From: UBA937 sp031549725 | GTDB lineage: Bacteria > Spirochaetota > Spirochaetia > Treponematales > Breznakiellaceae | Direction of reading: 5' to 3' | Length of the DNA stretch: 64,000 bases | Assembly (NCBI GenBank): GCA_031549725.1 | Contig: JAVBPH010000034.1 | Location: 55,195-119,194 of the forward strand | Shown: positions 42,563-52,381 of the stretch, one piece after another | Layout: every line of letters starts with the position of its first letter | How positions within the stretch are numbered: the stretch's first letter is position 1 | Notes under the pieces: generated by a model | Seen by the model: the letters and a program-made list of their open reading frames with translations, nothing else | Told to the model about the DNA's origin: nothing | Databases searched by the model: none | Position numbers and translations under genes: made by a program

Positions 42563-43004
42563 TTTTATCCATGTTGCAATATCGTAATATTAATATAGAC
42601 ATCTTTTTATTTTGGGTCAAATTAAAACCTCCGGGCATTGGCGGCGCGGTATATCCGGTACGGGGCTGCAGCCGGAATAGGGATAGTCAAAGTTGTTTAT
42701 GTAATGATGGGTAACGGCGAATTATGATAAAATTACGTTATCTTATTTTGTGCAGCCGTTTTTTCATGTTTGTTTTAGAACGGGGAATTTAATTTAAAAA
42801 ACCGTTTTCCTCCTACTGGCCAGCTCCTTGTCAATTTCGTAGAATTTCCAATCTTTTTCCGTAAAAAAACGACATATCACCGGTATGTATATCACAATCC
42901 TTGGTGATTTCTTAAAAAATTCAAAGAAAGTTCATAAGAATATTCATGTACTTCCCGGAAAACGGGGGGTACAATGCATCCAATATCTTTTTTAGGAGTA
43001 GATC
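42563..43004. promoter_or_regulatory. Divergent intergenic region between EAL gene and YtfQ-like gene
   Basis: 442 nt without a credible gene. It must contain the promoters of both divergent genes. An imperfect repeat ACATA...TATGT near 42872-42888 and AT-rich tracts are visible, but no convincing -35/-10 pair, operator or riboswitch could be assigned. Confidence 0.4.
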
Positions 43005-43988
43005 ATGAGCAAAAAAATCGTCATAGGTATCATCTTTGCACTGGTTATCGCTGGCCTGGCATTCGCCGGCGGAACGAAAGATGGTAAGGGCTCTTCCAAA
43101 AGTGGTTTAATCACTGTTGGTATCATCAATAACCCGCCTTCAGAATCCGGTTACCGCACCGCTAACGACAAAGACTTCAAAACCGTCTTTACAACCGCTA
43201 ACGGCTACGAAGCCTCCTTCTCGTACAGCGACAAGATCGAAGAACAGCTGGTTGCATTCCGGCAGTTCGTTACAAATGGTGTGGACTACATTCTTCTCTC
43301 CGCCGCCGCTACCGACGGTTGGGACGATGCTTTGAAAGCTGCCCAGCAGGCCGGCGTCAAGGTGTTCCTGTTTGACCGCATGGTCTCCGCCCCCAACAGC
43401 CTTTATGAAGCCGCTGTGGTTTCCGATATGGCCCAGGAAGGACGGACCGCTGTGGAATGGCTGAAGAATCAGAAACTCAGCGCATACAATATCATCCATC
43501 TCCAGGGTGTTATGGGTTCCGACGCCCAGATCGGCCGGACCGGCGCTCTTGATGCCGAATTCAAATCCGGCGCAATGAAAAAAATTATTCAGCAGACCGG
43601 TAACTGGAGCGCTGACGAAGCAAAAGCTATTGTTCAGTCCGTTATCAATGCCCGCACTCCCTTCAACGTAATCTATGCTGAAAACGACGACATGGCAAAG
43701 GGCGCAGTAGCCGCACTTGACGCTGCCGGTATCACCCATGGTGTTAAAGGTAACGTGGTGGTTATGGGCTTTGACTGCAATAAGTGGGCTCTGAGGGAAC
43801 TCCTCGCGGGTAACTGGAATTATGATGGCCAGTGCAGCCCCTTCCAGGCAAATGTAATTGACAAAATGATTAAAGATCTTCAGAACGGAAAAGCTCCCGC
43901 CCAGAAGAAAATCATTAACGAAGAAAGAGGCTTTGATGCCAAGACAATCACCCAGGCTGACATTGATAAGTACGGTCTTGGTGAATAA
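43005..43988 (+). CDS. Sugar ABC transporter binding protein, YtfQ-like (galactofuranose type)
   Basis: 327 residues. A signal peptide (KKIVIGIIFALVIAGLAFA) is followed by a Gly/Lys-rich linker and a type-I binding fold. Several blocks recall E. coli YtfQ, which binds galactofuranose: SESGYRTAND, GVDYILLSAAATDGWDDAL, VFLFDRMV, IHLQGVMGSDAQIGRTGALD and YAENDDMAKGAV. AGGAG precedes ATG. Downstream are one ATPase and two permeases, the same set as YtfR-YtfT-YjfF. A furanose sugar substrate is therefore likely, perhaps arabinofuranose given the GH127 locus. The specific sugar is inference. Confidence 0.88.
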   Translation: MSKKIVIGIIFALVIAGLAFAGGTKDGKGSSKSGLITVGIINNPPSESGYRTANDKDFKTVFTTANGYEASFSYSDKIEEQLVAFRQFVTNGVDYILLSAAATDGWDDALKAAQQAGVKVFLFDRMVSAPNSLYEAAVVSDMAQEGRTAVEWLKNQKLSAYNIIHLQGVMGSDAQIGRTGALDAEFKSGAMKKIIQQTGNWSADEAKAIVQSVINARTPFNVIYAENDDMAKGAVAALDAAGITHGVKGNVVVMGFDCNKWALRELLAGNWNYDGQCSPFQANVIDKMIKDLQNGKAPAQKKIINEERGFDAKTITQADIDKYGLGE

Positions 43989-44101
43989 TTAGATTTTTCG
44001 GTCAATAATCAGGCTGGAGTTCCGGCCTGGTTGGCTGCCGGACAACTCTAATAATTGATTTTTGTTGAAGTAAGATTATATTGAGTAGGATTTGAACTTG
44101 T

Positions 44102-44152
44102 GTAACACGGGTATATAGGATTTTTCCGTGTCCCCGTGTTATACTTTTTTTT
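44102..44152 (+). terminator. Terminator/attenuator between binding protein and ATPase genes
   Basis: GTAACACGGG (44102-44111) pairs with CCCGTGTTAT (44133-44142; one G-U), followed by eight T residues. It lies 113 nt after the binding-protein stop and 48 nt before the ATPase ATG. Partial readthrough would give excess binding protein over membrane components, as is common for these importers. Confidence 0.8.
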
Positions 44153-44200
44153 ACCGTATTCGCAGTGTCGTTTTTTATTTTAAACAAAGGAGAATGCTTT

Positions 44201-45721
44201 ATGCAGGAAAACGAAGTATTAGTCATGCGGCAGATATGCAAAGCATTTCCGGGTGTTCGTGCCTTATGGGATGTAGATTTCACTCTTCGTAAAGGGGAGA
44301 TTCACGCACTTATGGGTGAGAACGGAGCCGGTAAGTCAACACTGATAAAGGTATTGACCGGGGTCTACGCCAAGGACAAGGGACAAATTTATATAGATGG
44401 AATTGACCATGCGATAAATATTAAATCGCCCCAGGAAGCTCAAACCCTGGGCATAAGTACGGTTTATCAGGAAATTACACTTTGCCCCAATTTAACCGTA
44501 GCCGAGAATATATTTATCGGGCGCGGCAATTATAAATTCGTAAACTGGGGTAAAATGAGGCTGAAAGCCAAAGAAATACTCGACAATCTTGGCATACCCG
44601 CCAGTCCCACCCAGCAGTTATCGAGCTGCTCTCTGGCTATACAACAGATGGTTGCGATTGCCCGGGCAGTTGATATGGACTGTAAGGTGCTTATTCTGGA
44701 TGAACCTACTTCGTCCCTGGGTGAACATGAAGTTGAAAAATTATTTTCTTTAATGCGTAAATTAAAAGCCCGGGGTGTGGGGATTGTGTTTGTTACCCAC
44801 TTCCTTGATCAGGTTTATGAAATATGTGACAGAATAACGGTTCTGCGCAACGGGATGTTTGTCGGTGAATTTGATATTAAAAATCTGCCCCGGGTTGAGC
44901 TTGTTTCCGAGATGATGGGGAAAGCTCTCGGGGATCTTTTGGAGATAAACCAGAAGGAGATAAAGCCGGTGGTTTCTGACACTGAGCCCATATATGAGGC
45001 GGATGGACTTGCCAGTGCCGCCGGGGTCAGGCCGTTTGATTTCCAGGTTAAAAAAGGTGAAGTAAACGGGTTTGTCGGCCTCCTTGGTTCCGGCCGCAGT
45101 GAAAGCGTCCGTGCTATTTTTGGTGCCGACAGGGTTACCGGCGGCGCCGTTAAGATAGAAGGCCAGAAGGTTAAGATAGATAAGCCGATTGAGGCAATGA
45201 AAAACGGGATAGGTTATTTACCTGAAGACCGTAAAAATGACGGCATCGTAGCGGATTTATCGGTCCGGGATAATATTATTCTTGCCCTCCAGGTAATGAG
45301 AGGATTTTTCAGGCCATTCAGCAGGGCCCAGGCCCAGGCATTTGCCGATGAATATATAAAAGCGCTTAATATTAAGACGGCATCCGCGGATGTTCCGATT
45401 AAATCTCTTTCAGGCGGCAATCAGCAAAAGGTTATCCTCGCGCGCTGGCTGCTGACACATCCTAAATATCTTATCCTTGACGAACCCACCCGGGGTATTG
45501 ATATTGGTACCAAGGTTGAAATTCAAAGACTTGTGTTAAAGCTTGCGGAAGAGGGTATGGGCATAACATTTATTTCTTCCGAGACGGAAGAAATGCTCCG
45601 AACCTGTTCCCGTCTTATTGTTATGAGGGACCGTCATATTGTGGGTGAACTCTCAGGCAGCGATATGACACAGGATAATATAATGCATACCATCGCGGGG
45701 GGAGGTGCTGAAGATGTCTAA
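44201..45721 (+). CDS. Sugar ABC transporter ATPase, YtfR-like
   Basis: 506 residues from ATG 44201, 8 nt after AAAGGAG; a longer in-frame start at 44165 lacks this. Double ATPase of the RbsA/MglA/YtfR class. The first half has Walker A GENGAGKST, YQEITLCPNLTVAENIFIG and VLILDEPTSSLG. The second half has a modified P-loop (LLGSGRSE), LSGGNQQKVILARWL and YLILDEPTRGIDIGTKVEI. It couples ATP hydrolysis to furanose or pyranose sugar import with the two permeases downstream. Its stop overlaps the first permease gene by 8 nt. Confidence 0.92.
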   Translation: MQENEVLVMRQICKAFPGVRALWDVDFTLRKGEIHALMGENGAGKSTLIKVLTGVYAKDKGQIYIDGIDHAINIKSPQEAQTLGISTVYQEITLCPNLTVAENIFIGRGNYKFVNWGKMRLKAKEILDNLGIPASPTQQLSSCSLAIQQMVAIARAVDMDCKVLILDEPTSSLGEHEVEKLFSLMRKLKARGVGIVFVTHFLDQVYEICDRITVLRNGMFVGEFDIKNLPRVELVSEMMGKALGDLLEINQKEIKPVVSDTEPIYEADGLASAAGVRPFDFQVKKGEVNGFVGLLGSGRSESVRAIFGADRVTGGAVKIEGQKVKIDKPIEAMKNGIGYLPEDRKNDGIVADLSVRDNIILALQVMRGFFRPFSRAQAQAFADEYIKALNIKTASADVPIKSLSGGNQQKVILARWLLTHPKYLILDEPTRGIDIGTKVEIQRLVLKLAEEGMGITFISSETEEMLRTCSRLIVMRDRHIVGELSGSDMTQDNIMHTIAGGGAEDV

Positions 45722-46823
45722 TGGAAAAACTGAACTTGAAAAAAGAATGAAAAATCAGAGGCCTGGAAGCCATATTAACATGAATATTATTATTCCTTTT
45801 TTAGGGTTGGTGTTGATATTCCTGTTTAACCTGATAACAAATGTTGGTTTCTTTAGAATAATCGTTACTGTAAACAATGCCGGGGATACTGTTTTATCCG
45901 GAAATTTAATCAGTATTCTTGATAATGCCTCGGAGCTTGCCATATTGGCCCTGGGTATGACGCTGGTAACCGCGGCTTCCGGCGGACAGGACATTAGTGT
46001 TGGCGCCGGTATTGCCATAGCCGGCAGTGTTATGCTCAGGGTTCTCTGCGGAAAATATGTTGCTCCTGAATTGATGCAGGCGCCTATAATTGTTGCTTTT
46101 CTGGCAGGCTGTGTAGTGGCAATGCTTTTTGGAGCATTCAACGGAACCCTGGTTTCCATATTCAAAATCCAACCGATGGTTGCTACGTTGATTTTGTTTA
46201 CCGCGGGACGGTACATAGCTTACTGGATTAACGGCGGGGTTCTTCCCATCGTATCGGAACCCCAGTTTAAATATTTTGGCAATTTTATTCCCGGTATCCC
46301 CGTTCCTACTCCTATTTTTATTGTAATAGCCTGTATGCTTGTCATGGCATTGGCATTGAAGTTTACCAACCTTGGTCTTTACACACAGGCGGTAGGAATA
46401 AATGAAAAATCTGCACGTTTAAACGGAATCAACCCTGTGGTTATCAAATTTCTGGCGTATGTAATAATGGGGCTTTGCGTTGCTGTGGCTGCTTTTATCA
46501 AGGTCAGCCGGAATGCCACAATCAACCATACAACCATCGCCGCGGATATTGAGATGGATGCGATTTTAGCGGTCGCCATCGGAGGGAACGCGCTTAGCGG
46601 AGGTAAATTCAGTATGATAGGCTCCGTTTTGGGTGCCTATACGATTCAATCCTTAATGACAACCCTTTATGCGGTCGGAGTCAGTTCGGATTCGCTTAGG
46701 GCTTTTAAAGCAATAGTTGTTATTATTATCGTTATTGTAAGTTCGCCGGGTGTTAAGGAGATGTTCCGTAAGATTTGGAGCAGGATTGTGGACATGCATG
46801 AAAATAGTCCTGTGGCGCAGTGA
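45714..46823 (+). CDS. Sugar ABC transporter permease, YtfT-like
   Basis: 369 residues from ATG 45714, 8 nt after GGGGGGAGG; an in-frame GTG at 45705 falls within that ribosome site. About eight to ten membrane segments are seen. Family blocks include LAILALGMTLVTAASGGQDIS, IFKIQPMVATLILFTAGRYIA, TQAVGINEKSARLNGINPVV and DAILAVAIGGNALSGGKFSM. It pairs with the next permease as a heterodimer, as in YtfT-YjfF. It overlaps the ATPase gene by 8 nt and is followed by the second permease after 13 nt. Confidence 0.92.
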   Translation: MSNGKTELEKRMKNQRPGSHINMNIIIPFLGLVLIFLFNLITNVGFFRIIVTVNNAGDTVLSGNLISILDNASELAILALGMTLVTAASGGQDISVGAGIAIAGSVMLRVLCGKYVAPELMQAPIIVAFLAGCVVAMLFGAFNGTLVSIFKIQPMVATLILFTAGRYIAYWINGGVLPIVSEPQFKYFGNFIPGIPVPTPIFIVIACMLVMALALKFTNLGLYTQAVGINEKSARLNGINPVVIKFLAYVIMGLCVAVAAFIKVSRNATINHTTIAADIEMDAILAVAIGGNALSGGKFSMIGSVLGAYTIQSLMTTLYAVGVSSDSLRAFKAIVVIIIVIVSSPGVKEMFRKIWSRIVDMHENSPVAQ

Positions 46824-46836
46824 AGGAGCAATGTAT

Positions 46837-47910
46837 ATGATTTTTAAGAAAAGAGAACCCCTTACCGACAGTAATTTGCTGCTTGTTGTAACCATCGGTA
46901 TTTTTGCTGTTATGTACATTTCTTCCATATTTGCCTTTGGAGGCGGTTTTACAAGGCCCCAGCAATTCCTGAACCTTTTTAACGAGAATGCGGCGCTTAT
47001 TATTCTAGCCTGCGGATTGAGCATTGTTATGGTCGGCGGCGGTATAGACATTTCAGTAGGCGGTATAACCGCTTTGGTGTGTATGAGCTGTGTTGTCTGT
47101 ATTGACGATAAAGGCTTCGGTGTTTTCGGGGCGTTGTTATTGGCCCTCGGAATAGGACTGGCATTTGGTATTTTTCAGGGGCTTTTAATATCCTATCTGG
47201 AGATTCAGCCGTTTATTGTCACCCTGGCGGGTATGTTTTTTGCGAGGGGTGTGACCACCATGATTGAGGTTAAACCCCGTTCGGTACAAAATGAACTGTT
47301 TAACGCCATGAGGAATATAGAGATTATCATACCCGGACTTGGTTACAGGGCTAAAAACGGGAATTATATTGACGCAAAAATAGAATTGGGTGTGGTAGTT
47401 GCGCTGCTGATTGTGGTTCTTATCTTTTGTATCCTTAAATGGACAAGATTTGGACGGAATCTTTATGCTGTTGGCGGAAACATCCAAAGTGCATTAATGC
47501 TGGGTATTAACGTTAAACGTACCAAGCTCTTTTCCCATATGCTTTGCGGATTGCTGGCTGGCATAGGCGGGTATGTATATCTTATGCATACCGGTTCGGG
47601 TTCTGTTACACAGGCCACGGGTGCGGAAATGAAGGCCATTGCAGCATCTATTATCGGAGGAACATTACTAACCGGCGGTGTGGGTAATGTGATCGGTACG
47701 CCCTTTGGTGTGCTAGCATTGGGGACAATTAATAACATTGTGGTTGCCCTGAGGCTTAAAGGTCCCTGGTGGCAGGGTATTACCACGGGCATTATGCTGT
47801 GTTTCTTCATTGTTTTACAGAGCGTTATTTTATCATACAGAAGGAATCACCAGGTTTCCAAAACAAGTCAAACTGAAGCAAATAGTGATGGACATAACAA
47901 AACATCATAA
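46837..47910 (+). CDS. Sugar ABC transporter permease, YjfF-like
   Basis: 357 residues from ATG 46837 (MIFKKREPLTD), 8 nt after AAGGAG; the ATG at 46831 is only 2 nt from it, and longer frames run into the upstream permease gene. Membrane segments and the blocks ACGLSIVMVGGGIDISVGGIT, LEIQPFIVTLAGMFFARGV, YAVGGNIQSALMLGINVKRTK and ASIIGGTLLTGGVGNVIGTPFG mark the second permease of a YtfT/YjfF pair. It is the last gene of the importer operon and is followed by a GC-rich hairpin at 47932. Confidence 0.92.
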   Translation: MIFKKREPLTDSNLLLVVTIGIFAVMYISSIFAFGGGFTRPQQFLNLFNENAALIILACGLSIVMVGGGIDISVGGITALVCMSCVVCIDDKGFGVFGALLLALGIGLAFGIFQGLLISYLEIQPFIVTLAGMFFARGVTTMIEVKPRSVQNELFNAMRNIEIIIPGLGYRAKNGNYIDAKIELGVVVALLIVVLIFCILKWTRFGRNLYAVGGNIQSALMLGINVKRTKLFSHMLCGLLAGIGGYVYLMHTGSGSVTQATGAEMKAIAASIIGGTLLTGGVGNVIGTPFGVLALGTINNIVVALRLKGPWWQGITTGIMLCFFIVLQSVILSYRRNHQVSKTSQTEANSDGHNKTS

Positions 47911-47931
47911 GAAAACACACATGTAATATTT

Positions 47932-47953
47932 GGCGGGTACAATGGTGCCCGCC
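47932..47953 (+). terminator. Terminator hairpin after the YtfQ-like operon
   Basis: GGCGGGTAC (47932-47940) pairs with GTGCCCGCC (47945-47953), one T-G pair, loop AATG, 21 nt after the last permease stop. The downstream T-run is interrupted (TGATTATGTTTTG), so efficiency is uncertain. Confidence 0.65.
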
Positions 47954-48153
47954 TGATTATGTTTTGATATACCTGCGTGAGATTATCTTTAGTGATTAGT
48001 CAAAATATAAACTAATTTTTCCGGATTATTTTTTTTGCTCCTTTTTCAAAGGTGGTTCATTCCGCAGGATATTTCCTTGCTTTTTCTTCCAGGCACTAAA
48101 GGAATGCTAATTATAGGAAAATATAGCTGCTGCACCGCAAATTGCTGCGGGGA

Positions 48154-48187
48154 AATTCATTCGACAACTTCAGTTGTCGAATGAATT
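48154..48187 (-). terminator. Perfect 16 bp hairpin right after the repeat lipoprotein gene
   Basis: AATTCATTCGACAACT (48154-48169) and its exact reverse complement (48172-48187) surround a 2-nt loop. It starts 3 nt past the stop of the large lipoprotein gene (48191, minus strand). There is no T-run; it may be a 3' stabiliser or a Rho-related pause site. Confidence 0.65.
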
Positions 48188-48190
48188 CAA

Positions 48191-51100
48191 TTACGGCTCA
48201 TTGATGTCGTTTGGTGTATTACCGGAAATAAATCCGTTATTGCCTGGTCTGGAAAAAAACTGTAGCGAAGCAGCATACACTCCACCGCCATCATCGGCTG
48301 TATTACCGGTAATATAACCTCCATGCATGGTAAAAGCCCCGGGGGTTCCACTGTATACGCCAACCCCGCCGCCTTTGGGACCGGTATTACGTGTAATGTA
48401 GCCGCTATTCAGTATGAAATTTCCTGCTTCTACAGACACTCCGCCTCCGCCTCCATCTTCTCTTGCCTCATTTTCATTGATATTACCGCCATCCATAGTA
48501 AAAGAACCACCGCTATTCACATGAACCCCACCGCCGGCATAGCTGGTATTGTTATGGCTTATCTCCGGGGTCCCGGTATTCGCCATAGTAAAATTCCCAT
48601 CATCATCTACATAAATTCCGCCGCCATTACTGCCGGCACTATTATATTTTACTTTAGCGGTTCCGCTCATGGTAACCTTCCCGCTATTGATATATACCCC
48701 GCCGCCATTTTGTGCCTTATTGGCATCATCCGACGAATCTCCTCCGATGATACCTCCCTGCATGGTAAAGACCGCATCGCCGCCGGACATGGTATTAATA
48801 ACATATACCCCTCCGCCGCTGCCGGCAGTGACTTGATTATTTTTAATGGTACCGTCAATCATGGTAAAGCGTGCTGTATCATCGTCGGATATGTTTTTTA
48901 CATATACTCCGCCGCCACCGTTAGTGGCTGTATTGTCCTCTATGGTACCACCGGTCATGGTAAAGATACCTCCGGGGTGATTGTCCCTTTCAATGGCTGC
49001 ACCGCCGCCGTAACCTGCGGAATTGTCAATTATTTTGGCGGTTCCGCCCATGGTAAAGGTTCCTCTGACATACACCCCGCCGCCGCTTCTGTCTGTTCCG
49101 GCTTTATTGCCTTTAATGGTACCACCGGTCATGGTAAAACTTCCGATTACGTCGACCGCCACGGCACCGCCGTGCCCGCCGGTTGTATTAGCATCGTCGG
49201 ACGAATCCCCGCCGATAATACCACCCAGCATGTTAAACAGGGCGTCCGGTGAAGTACCAACATAAACGGCTCCTCCCATTGTTGTACCCATTGTACTGTT
49301 TCCTGAAATAACAGCGGTCCTGCTCATGGTAAAAGTTCCCGACTCAATAAATACGGCCCCGCCGCTGACAAATGAAGTATTGCCTTTTCCGCGGCCTCCG
49401 ATAATCCCTCCGATCATTTCAAATTCCCCGCCGCGGAGGTATATCCCTCCTCCTCCGCCGCTGCTGGAAGTGGTAGAATTGTCGCTTATTTCAGCATTTT
49501 CTCCCATGGTTAATTTACTGTCTTCCAGAAATATCCCGCCGCCGTATTTTTCTACTGTGTTACCGGTTACCTTGGCGTCTTTCCCCATGGTCATGGTTCC
49601 GTTATTCAGGTATACCCCACCGCCGTTAACAGCCTCGTTGGGGCAATTTTTACCAATGCTGCCGCCGTTCATCCTAAAGATAGCTCCGGATACGTACACC
49701 CCGCCGCCGTTGGAAACGTCGGTTTCGCCCGCTTTATTTCCTTCAATGATTCCGCCGTTCATCTCAAAGGTTCCACTGGCGGCTACATACACCCCGCCGC
49801 CGCTGTCGGCCGTGTTGCCGATGCCGGTAATGCCGGATTCATCCCCGCCAATGGTACCGGCGTTCATTCTGAAGGTTCCGCCGGTTACATACACAGCTCC
49901 GCCTCCGTTGGAACCCCCGGTTCCGTTGGCCTTATTCCCGGTAATGTCTCCGCCGTTCATCTCAAAGATTCCGCTGCCGGATACATACACCCCGCCGCCG
50001 CTGTCGGCGGTGTTGCCGAGGCCGGAAATGGCGGATTCATCCCCGCCGATGGTACCGGCGTTCATCCTGAAGGTTCCGCCGCCTACATACACAGCTCCGC
50101 CGTTTAAGGCGGTATTTCCGGTAATGTCTCCGCCGTTCATCTCAAAGGTTCCGCCGCTGACATATACCCCGCCGCCGTTGCCGGGGCTTGTATTTGTATT
50201 GCCCGCAATGGAGGCCCCGTTCTGCATGGTAAACGTTCCGCCGTTTACGGCAACCAGGGCGGCTTCATTTCCATTGCGTCCCATAAAGGTTAAGGTTCTG
50301 TTTCCGGTAACGGATCCCCGGAAAATCAGGGACTCCCCGGACCCGGCGTCGATGAAGCTGCCTGAAGCATTTTGGGTTACGATGATATCCTTTGCATTTG
50401 TGGGTTCCATGGATATGGTTTTACCCTGGGGTACCGTATAATTTGATGATGAAGTGATATCTTCAATAAAAATAATTCTTATATTTGAATATCTGATAAT
50501 AAATTCATTGGAATCATTGAAGATGGCAGACAGGGTTGTGGGATATTCACCTGCCATACCGCTGCCGGTTCCATTATTGGAAACATATACCACCGCCGAA
50601 TCGGTGTAATAGAAGCTGGGAGCCCGGGAAATCATATCGTCTTCATTAAATACATTCAGGTTTAATGGACCTGCGGGAACAGATTCTCCCGGAAAAATAG
50701 TGGATATATAAGGATCGTCCAGAGTTCCGTTTCCGGAGGTATTGTTCCAAAAGGGCGGGGGATCATCATAGTTTTTTGTATGGGTTTCACTTCCCAGGGA
50801 GCAGGATATGGTCATTTTTACCGCATCACTCACATCGGAAGCAACGGCTGGATCGCTGTATGCAAGAGTCCATTGTAGGATTAAACCTCCTCCCGCTGCG
50901 GGGAGAACATCGATAATCCTAGGTTCCGGGGGGTTCTGGCTGCATTTCATCAGGGGAAGTTCATAAGGAGCGTAGGGTAATTCAGTATCCGAATCCGTCA
51001 GGGTCACACGCATTTTGTAGATAGTGGGGTAAATTACCGGATAAGAGGTGTCGGTACCAATGGTCACCCGGATTCTGTCGGGTTCCTTGTGGTTATACGC

Positions 51101-51505
51101 GGCATCAACCGGAAAGCCCCAGGGGTCATCATCATTGATATTCTTCCATTTCTCTTCGCCATCATTCCAGTATTCCATGGCAGGCAGTAACTTATAGGGC
51201 CGGGGATTTCGCAGGATAATATCCAGTGCGGTCGGTTCTCCCGGTTTTATGATATGAAGATCCTTGTTATTGGGAGCCGTTCCGTTGGTGTTGCTGATAA
51301 ATTTGTAGTCTCCGCCTGCGGCGGAATTGGCATATTTATTGATATAATCGGGAACCGAAAGGTTAAATAAATCACAGGAGGAAAAAATACATATGCATAT
51401 GGGTATGCCAATACACAAAACCACCATCCTGGAAAAAATCCTGATAAAAGAAGCCCGGCTATGCCGGCGTTTGGAAACATTTCGAGGATACAATAACGTA
51501 TTCAT
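48191..51505 (-). CDS. Large surface lipoprotein with Pmp-type beta-helix repeats
   Basis: 1104 residues. An unusually long basic N-terminus (about 25 residues, KRRHSRASFIR) precedes the hydrophobic signal and lipobox FSSC near residue 45. Residues about 60-380 form beta-rich domains. From about 385 to 1090 the chain is built of repeats of roughly 25-45 residues, alternating GGGVYV/GGAVYV with FTMxGGxIxGN units, the pattern of chlamydial polymorphic outer-membrane proteins and right-handed parallel beta-helices. No C-terminal autotransporter barrel is present; the protein ends after the last repeat, so the lipid anchor probably holds it. An adhesin or surface binding role is inferred. The repeats make it prone to length variation. 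Confidence 0.88.
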   Translation of the reverse strand: MNTLLYPRNVSKRRHSRASFIRIFSRMVVLCIGIPICICIFSSCDLFNLSVPDYINKYANSAAGGDYKFISNTNGTAPNNKDLHIIKPGEPTALDIILRNPRPYKLLPAMEYWNDGEEKWKNINDDDPWGFPVDAAYNHKEPDRIRVTIGTDTSYPVIYPTIYKMRVTLTDSDTELPYAPYELPLMKCSQNPPEPRIIDVLPAAGGGLILQWTLAYSDPAVASDVSDAVKMTISCSLGSETHTKNYDDPPPFWNNTSGNGTLDDPYISTIFPGESVPAGPLNLNVFNEDDMISRAPSFYYTDSAVVYVSNNGTGSGMAGEYPTTLSAIFNDSNEFIIRYSNIRIIFIEDITSSSNYTVPQGKTISMEPTNAKDIIVTQNASGSFIDAGSGESLIFRGSVTGNRTLTFMGRNGNEAALVAVNGGTFTMQNGASIAGNTNTSPGNGGGVYVSGGTFEMNGGDITGNTALNGGAVYVGGGTFRMNAGTIGGDESAISGLGNTADSGGGVYVSGSGIFEMNGGDITGNKANGTGGSNGGGAVYVTGGTFRMNAGTIGGDESGITGIGNTADSGGGVYVAASGTFEMNGGIIEGNKAGETDVSNGGGVYVSGAIFRMNGGSIGKNCPNEAVNGGGVYLNNGTMTMGKDAKVTGNTVEKYGGGIFLEDSKLTMGENAEISDNSTTSSSGGGGGIYLRGGEFEMIGGIIGGRGKGNTSFVSGGAVFIESGTFTMSRTAVISGNSTMGTTMGGAVYVGTSPDALFNMLGGIIGGDSSDDANTTGGHGGAVAVDVIGSFTMTGGTIKGNKAGTDRSGGGVYVRGTFTMGGTAKIIDNSAGYGGGAAIERDNHPGGIFTMTGGTIEDNTATNGGGGVYVKNISDDDTARFTMIDGTIKNNQVTAGSGGGVYVINTMSGGDAVFTMQGGIIGGDSSDDANKAQNGGGVYINSGKVTMSGTAKVKYNSAGSNGGGIYVDDDGNFTMANTGTPEISHNNTSYAGGGVHVNSGGSFTMDGGNINENEAREDGGGGGVSVEAGNFILNSGYITRNTGPKGGGVGVYSGTPGAFTMHGGYITGNTADDGGGVYAASLQFFSRPGNNGFISGNTPNDINEP

Positions 51506-51572
51506 AACACTCCCGAATGACGGATATGGGTGATAATCATGACTGACACTATCCCGTTAATATTTGGGCACC

Positions 51573-51600
51573 CCTCTAAAAACCGGTTTGTTTTTAGAGG
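51573..51600 (-). repeat. Hairpin after Gln-rich exported protein gene
   Basis: CCTCTAAAAAC (51573-51583) and GTTTTTAGAGG (51590-51600) form an 11 bp perfect stem with loop CGGTTT, 6 nt past the stop at 51607 on the minus strand. The apex resembles those of the hairpins at 2333 and 54691. Confidence 0.65.
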
Positions 51601-51606
51601 TTCCCA

Positions 51607-52365
51607 TTAGTCCTTTGGTGCCTTTTTGGGATTGGATATACTTACATCCAGAATAGTATCGGTCACAACATTTCTCCAAAGGACCTGGTAATGCCAATCA
51701 CCGATATCGAAGGTCCCTTCAATCCGGCTTTTCGCCCGGGTGACTCTAAACTTTTTTCCGGTGATCCGTTCTATTTGAGCCATAATATCGTCGGCACCTG
51801 CCTCGGTGACATTACCCATGGCAAGATAAAGACGTGACCATTCATGTGCAGGGTCTATAGTCCAGTCGCTTACTGATGTACCCGCGGGCTGTCTCATGCC
51901 GGCAAGGCCGATTTTCTGCCATTCCGCATTGGAAGGCCACTGCCGCCGGGCGGCTTCTCTTTGTTTTTCAGCTTCCTCTGCCTGTCTGCGCTGGGTTTCC
52001 TGCTGCCGCTGCTGCTGGGCTTGTTGCTGTTCCTGCTGCTGCATCATTTGCATCTGCTGAATCTGCTGCTGCTGCATCCGCTCAAGGTCCGCAGGATTCA
52101 TGGTTTGCGGTTGACCGCCGCCTGTTCCCTGGTATTGCTGCATCATGCTGCCATAGGGTCCCATTGCCTGGATTATTTCCTGCCGGATTTCCTGTACACG
52201 CTGTAAGTCTTTTGGTGTCAGCTGTTCCCTCGTGGCTTTTGCCTCAAGTTGTTCCAGCTCTTTTTCCAGGGCTTCCAGTTTCTTCATGTCCTGCGCGTGA
52301 ACAGGCGGGGAAACGGTCAATCCAATTACCAAAAAGGTAACTAGCAAATAAAAAATATTTTTCAT
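51607..52365 (-). CDS. Exported protein with coiled coil and Gln-rich segment
   Basis: 252 residues from ATG 52365 (MKNIFYLLVTFLVIGL), behind AAAGGGG; a longer frame would place 22 residues before the signal peptide. The signal peptide ends VHAQ. A charged coiled coil (about 25-65, KKLEALEKELEQLEAKATRE) is followed by a Met/Gln-rich stretch (about 95-145) that is probably disordered, then a C-terminal domain starting WPSNAEWQKIGLAGMRQPAG. This last segment resembles the N-terminus of the next upstream gene product (GWPSANILKQFGVEGMPQPAG). Function unknown; probably periplasmic. Confidence 0.75.
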   Translation of the reverse strand: MKNIFYLLVTFLVIGLTVSPPVHAQDMKKLEALEKELEQLEAKATREQLTPKDLQRVQEIRQEIIQAMGPYGSMMQQYQGTGGGQPQTMNPADLERMQQQQIQQMQMMQQQEQQQAQQQRQQETQRRQAEEAEKQREAARRQWPSNAEWQKIGLAGMRQPAGTSVSDWTIDPAHEWSRLYLAMGNVTEAGADDIMAQIERITGKKFRVTRAKSRIEGTFDIGDWHYQVLWRNVVTDTILDVSISNPKKAPKD

Positions 52366-52381
52366 ATAAAACCCCTTTACA

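Noticed and set aside
49326..50441. Long open frame on the plus strand opposite the repeat lipoprotein, rich in Pro
   Set aside because: It is the antisense of GGT/GGN-rich repeats; proline-rich composition mirrors Gly codons, and there is no ribosome site. The same applies to 48323-49252.
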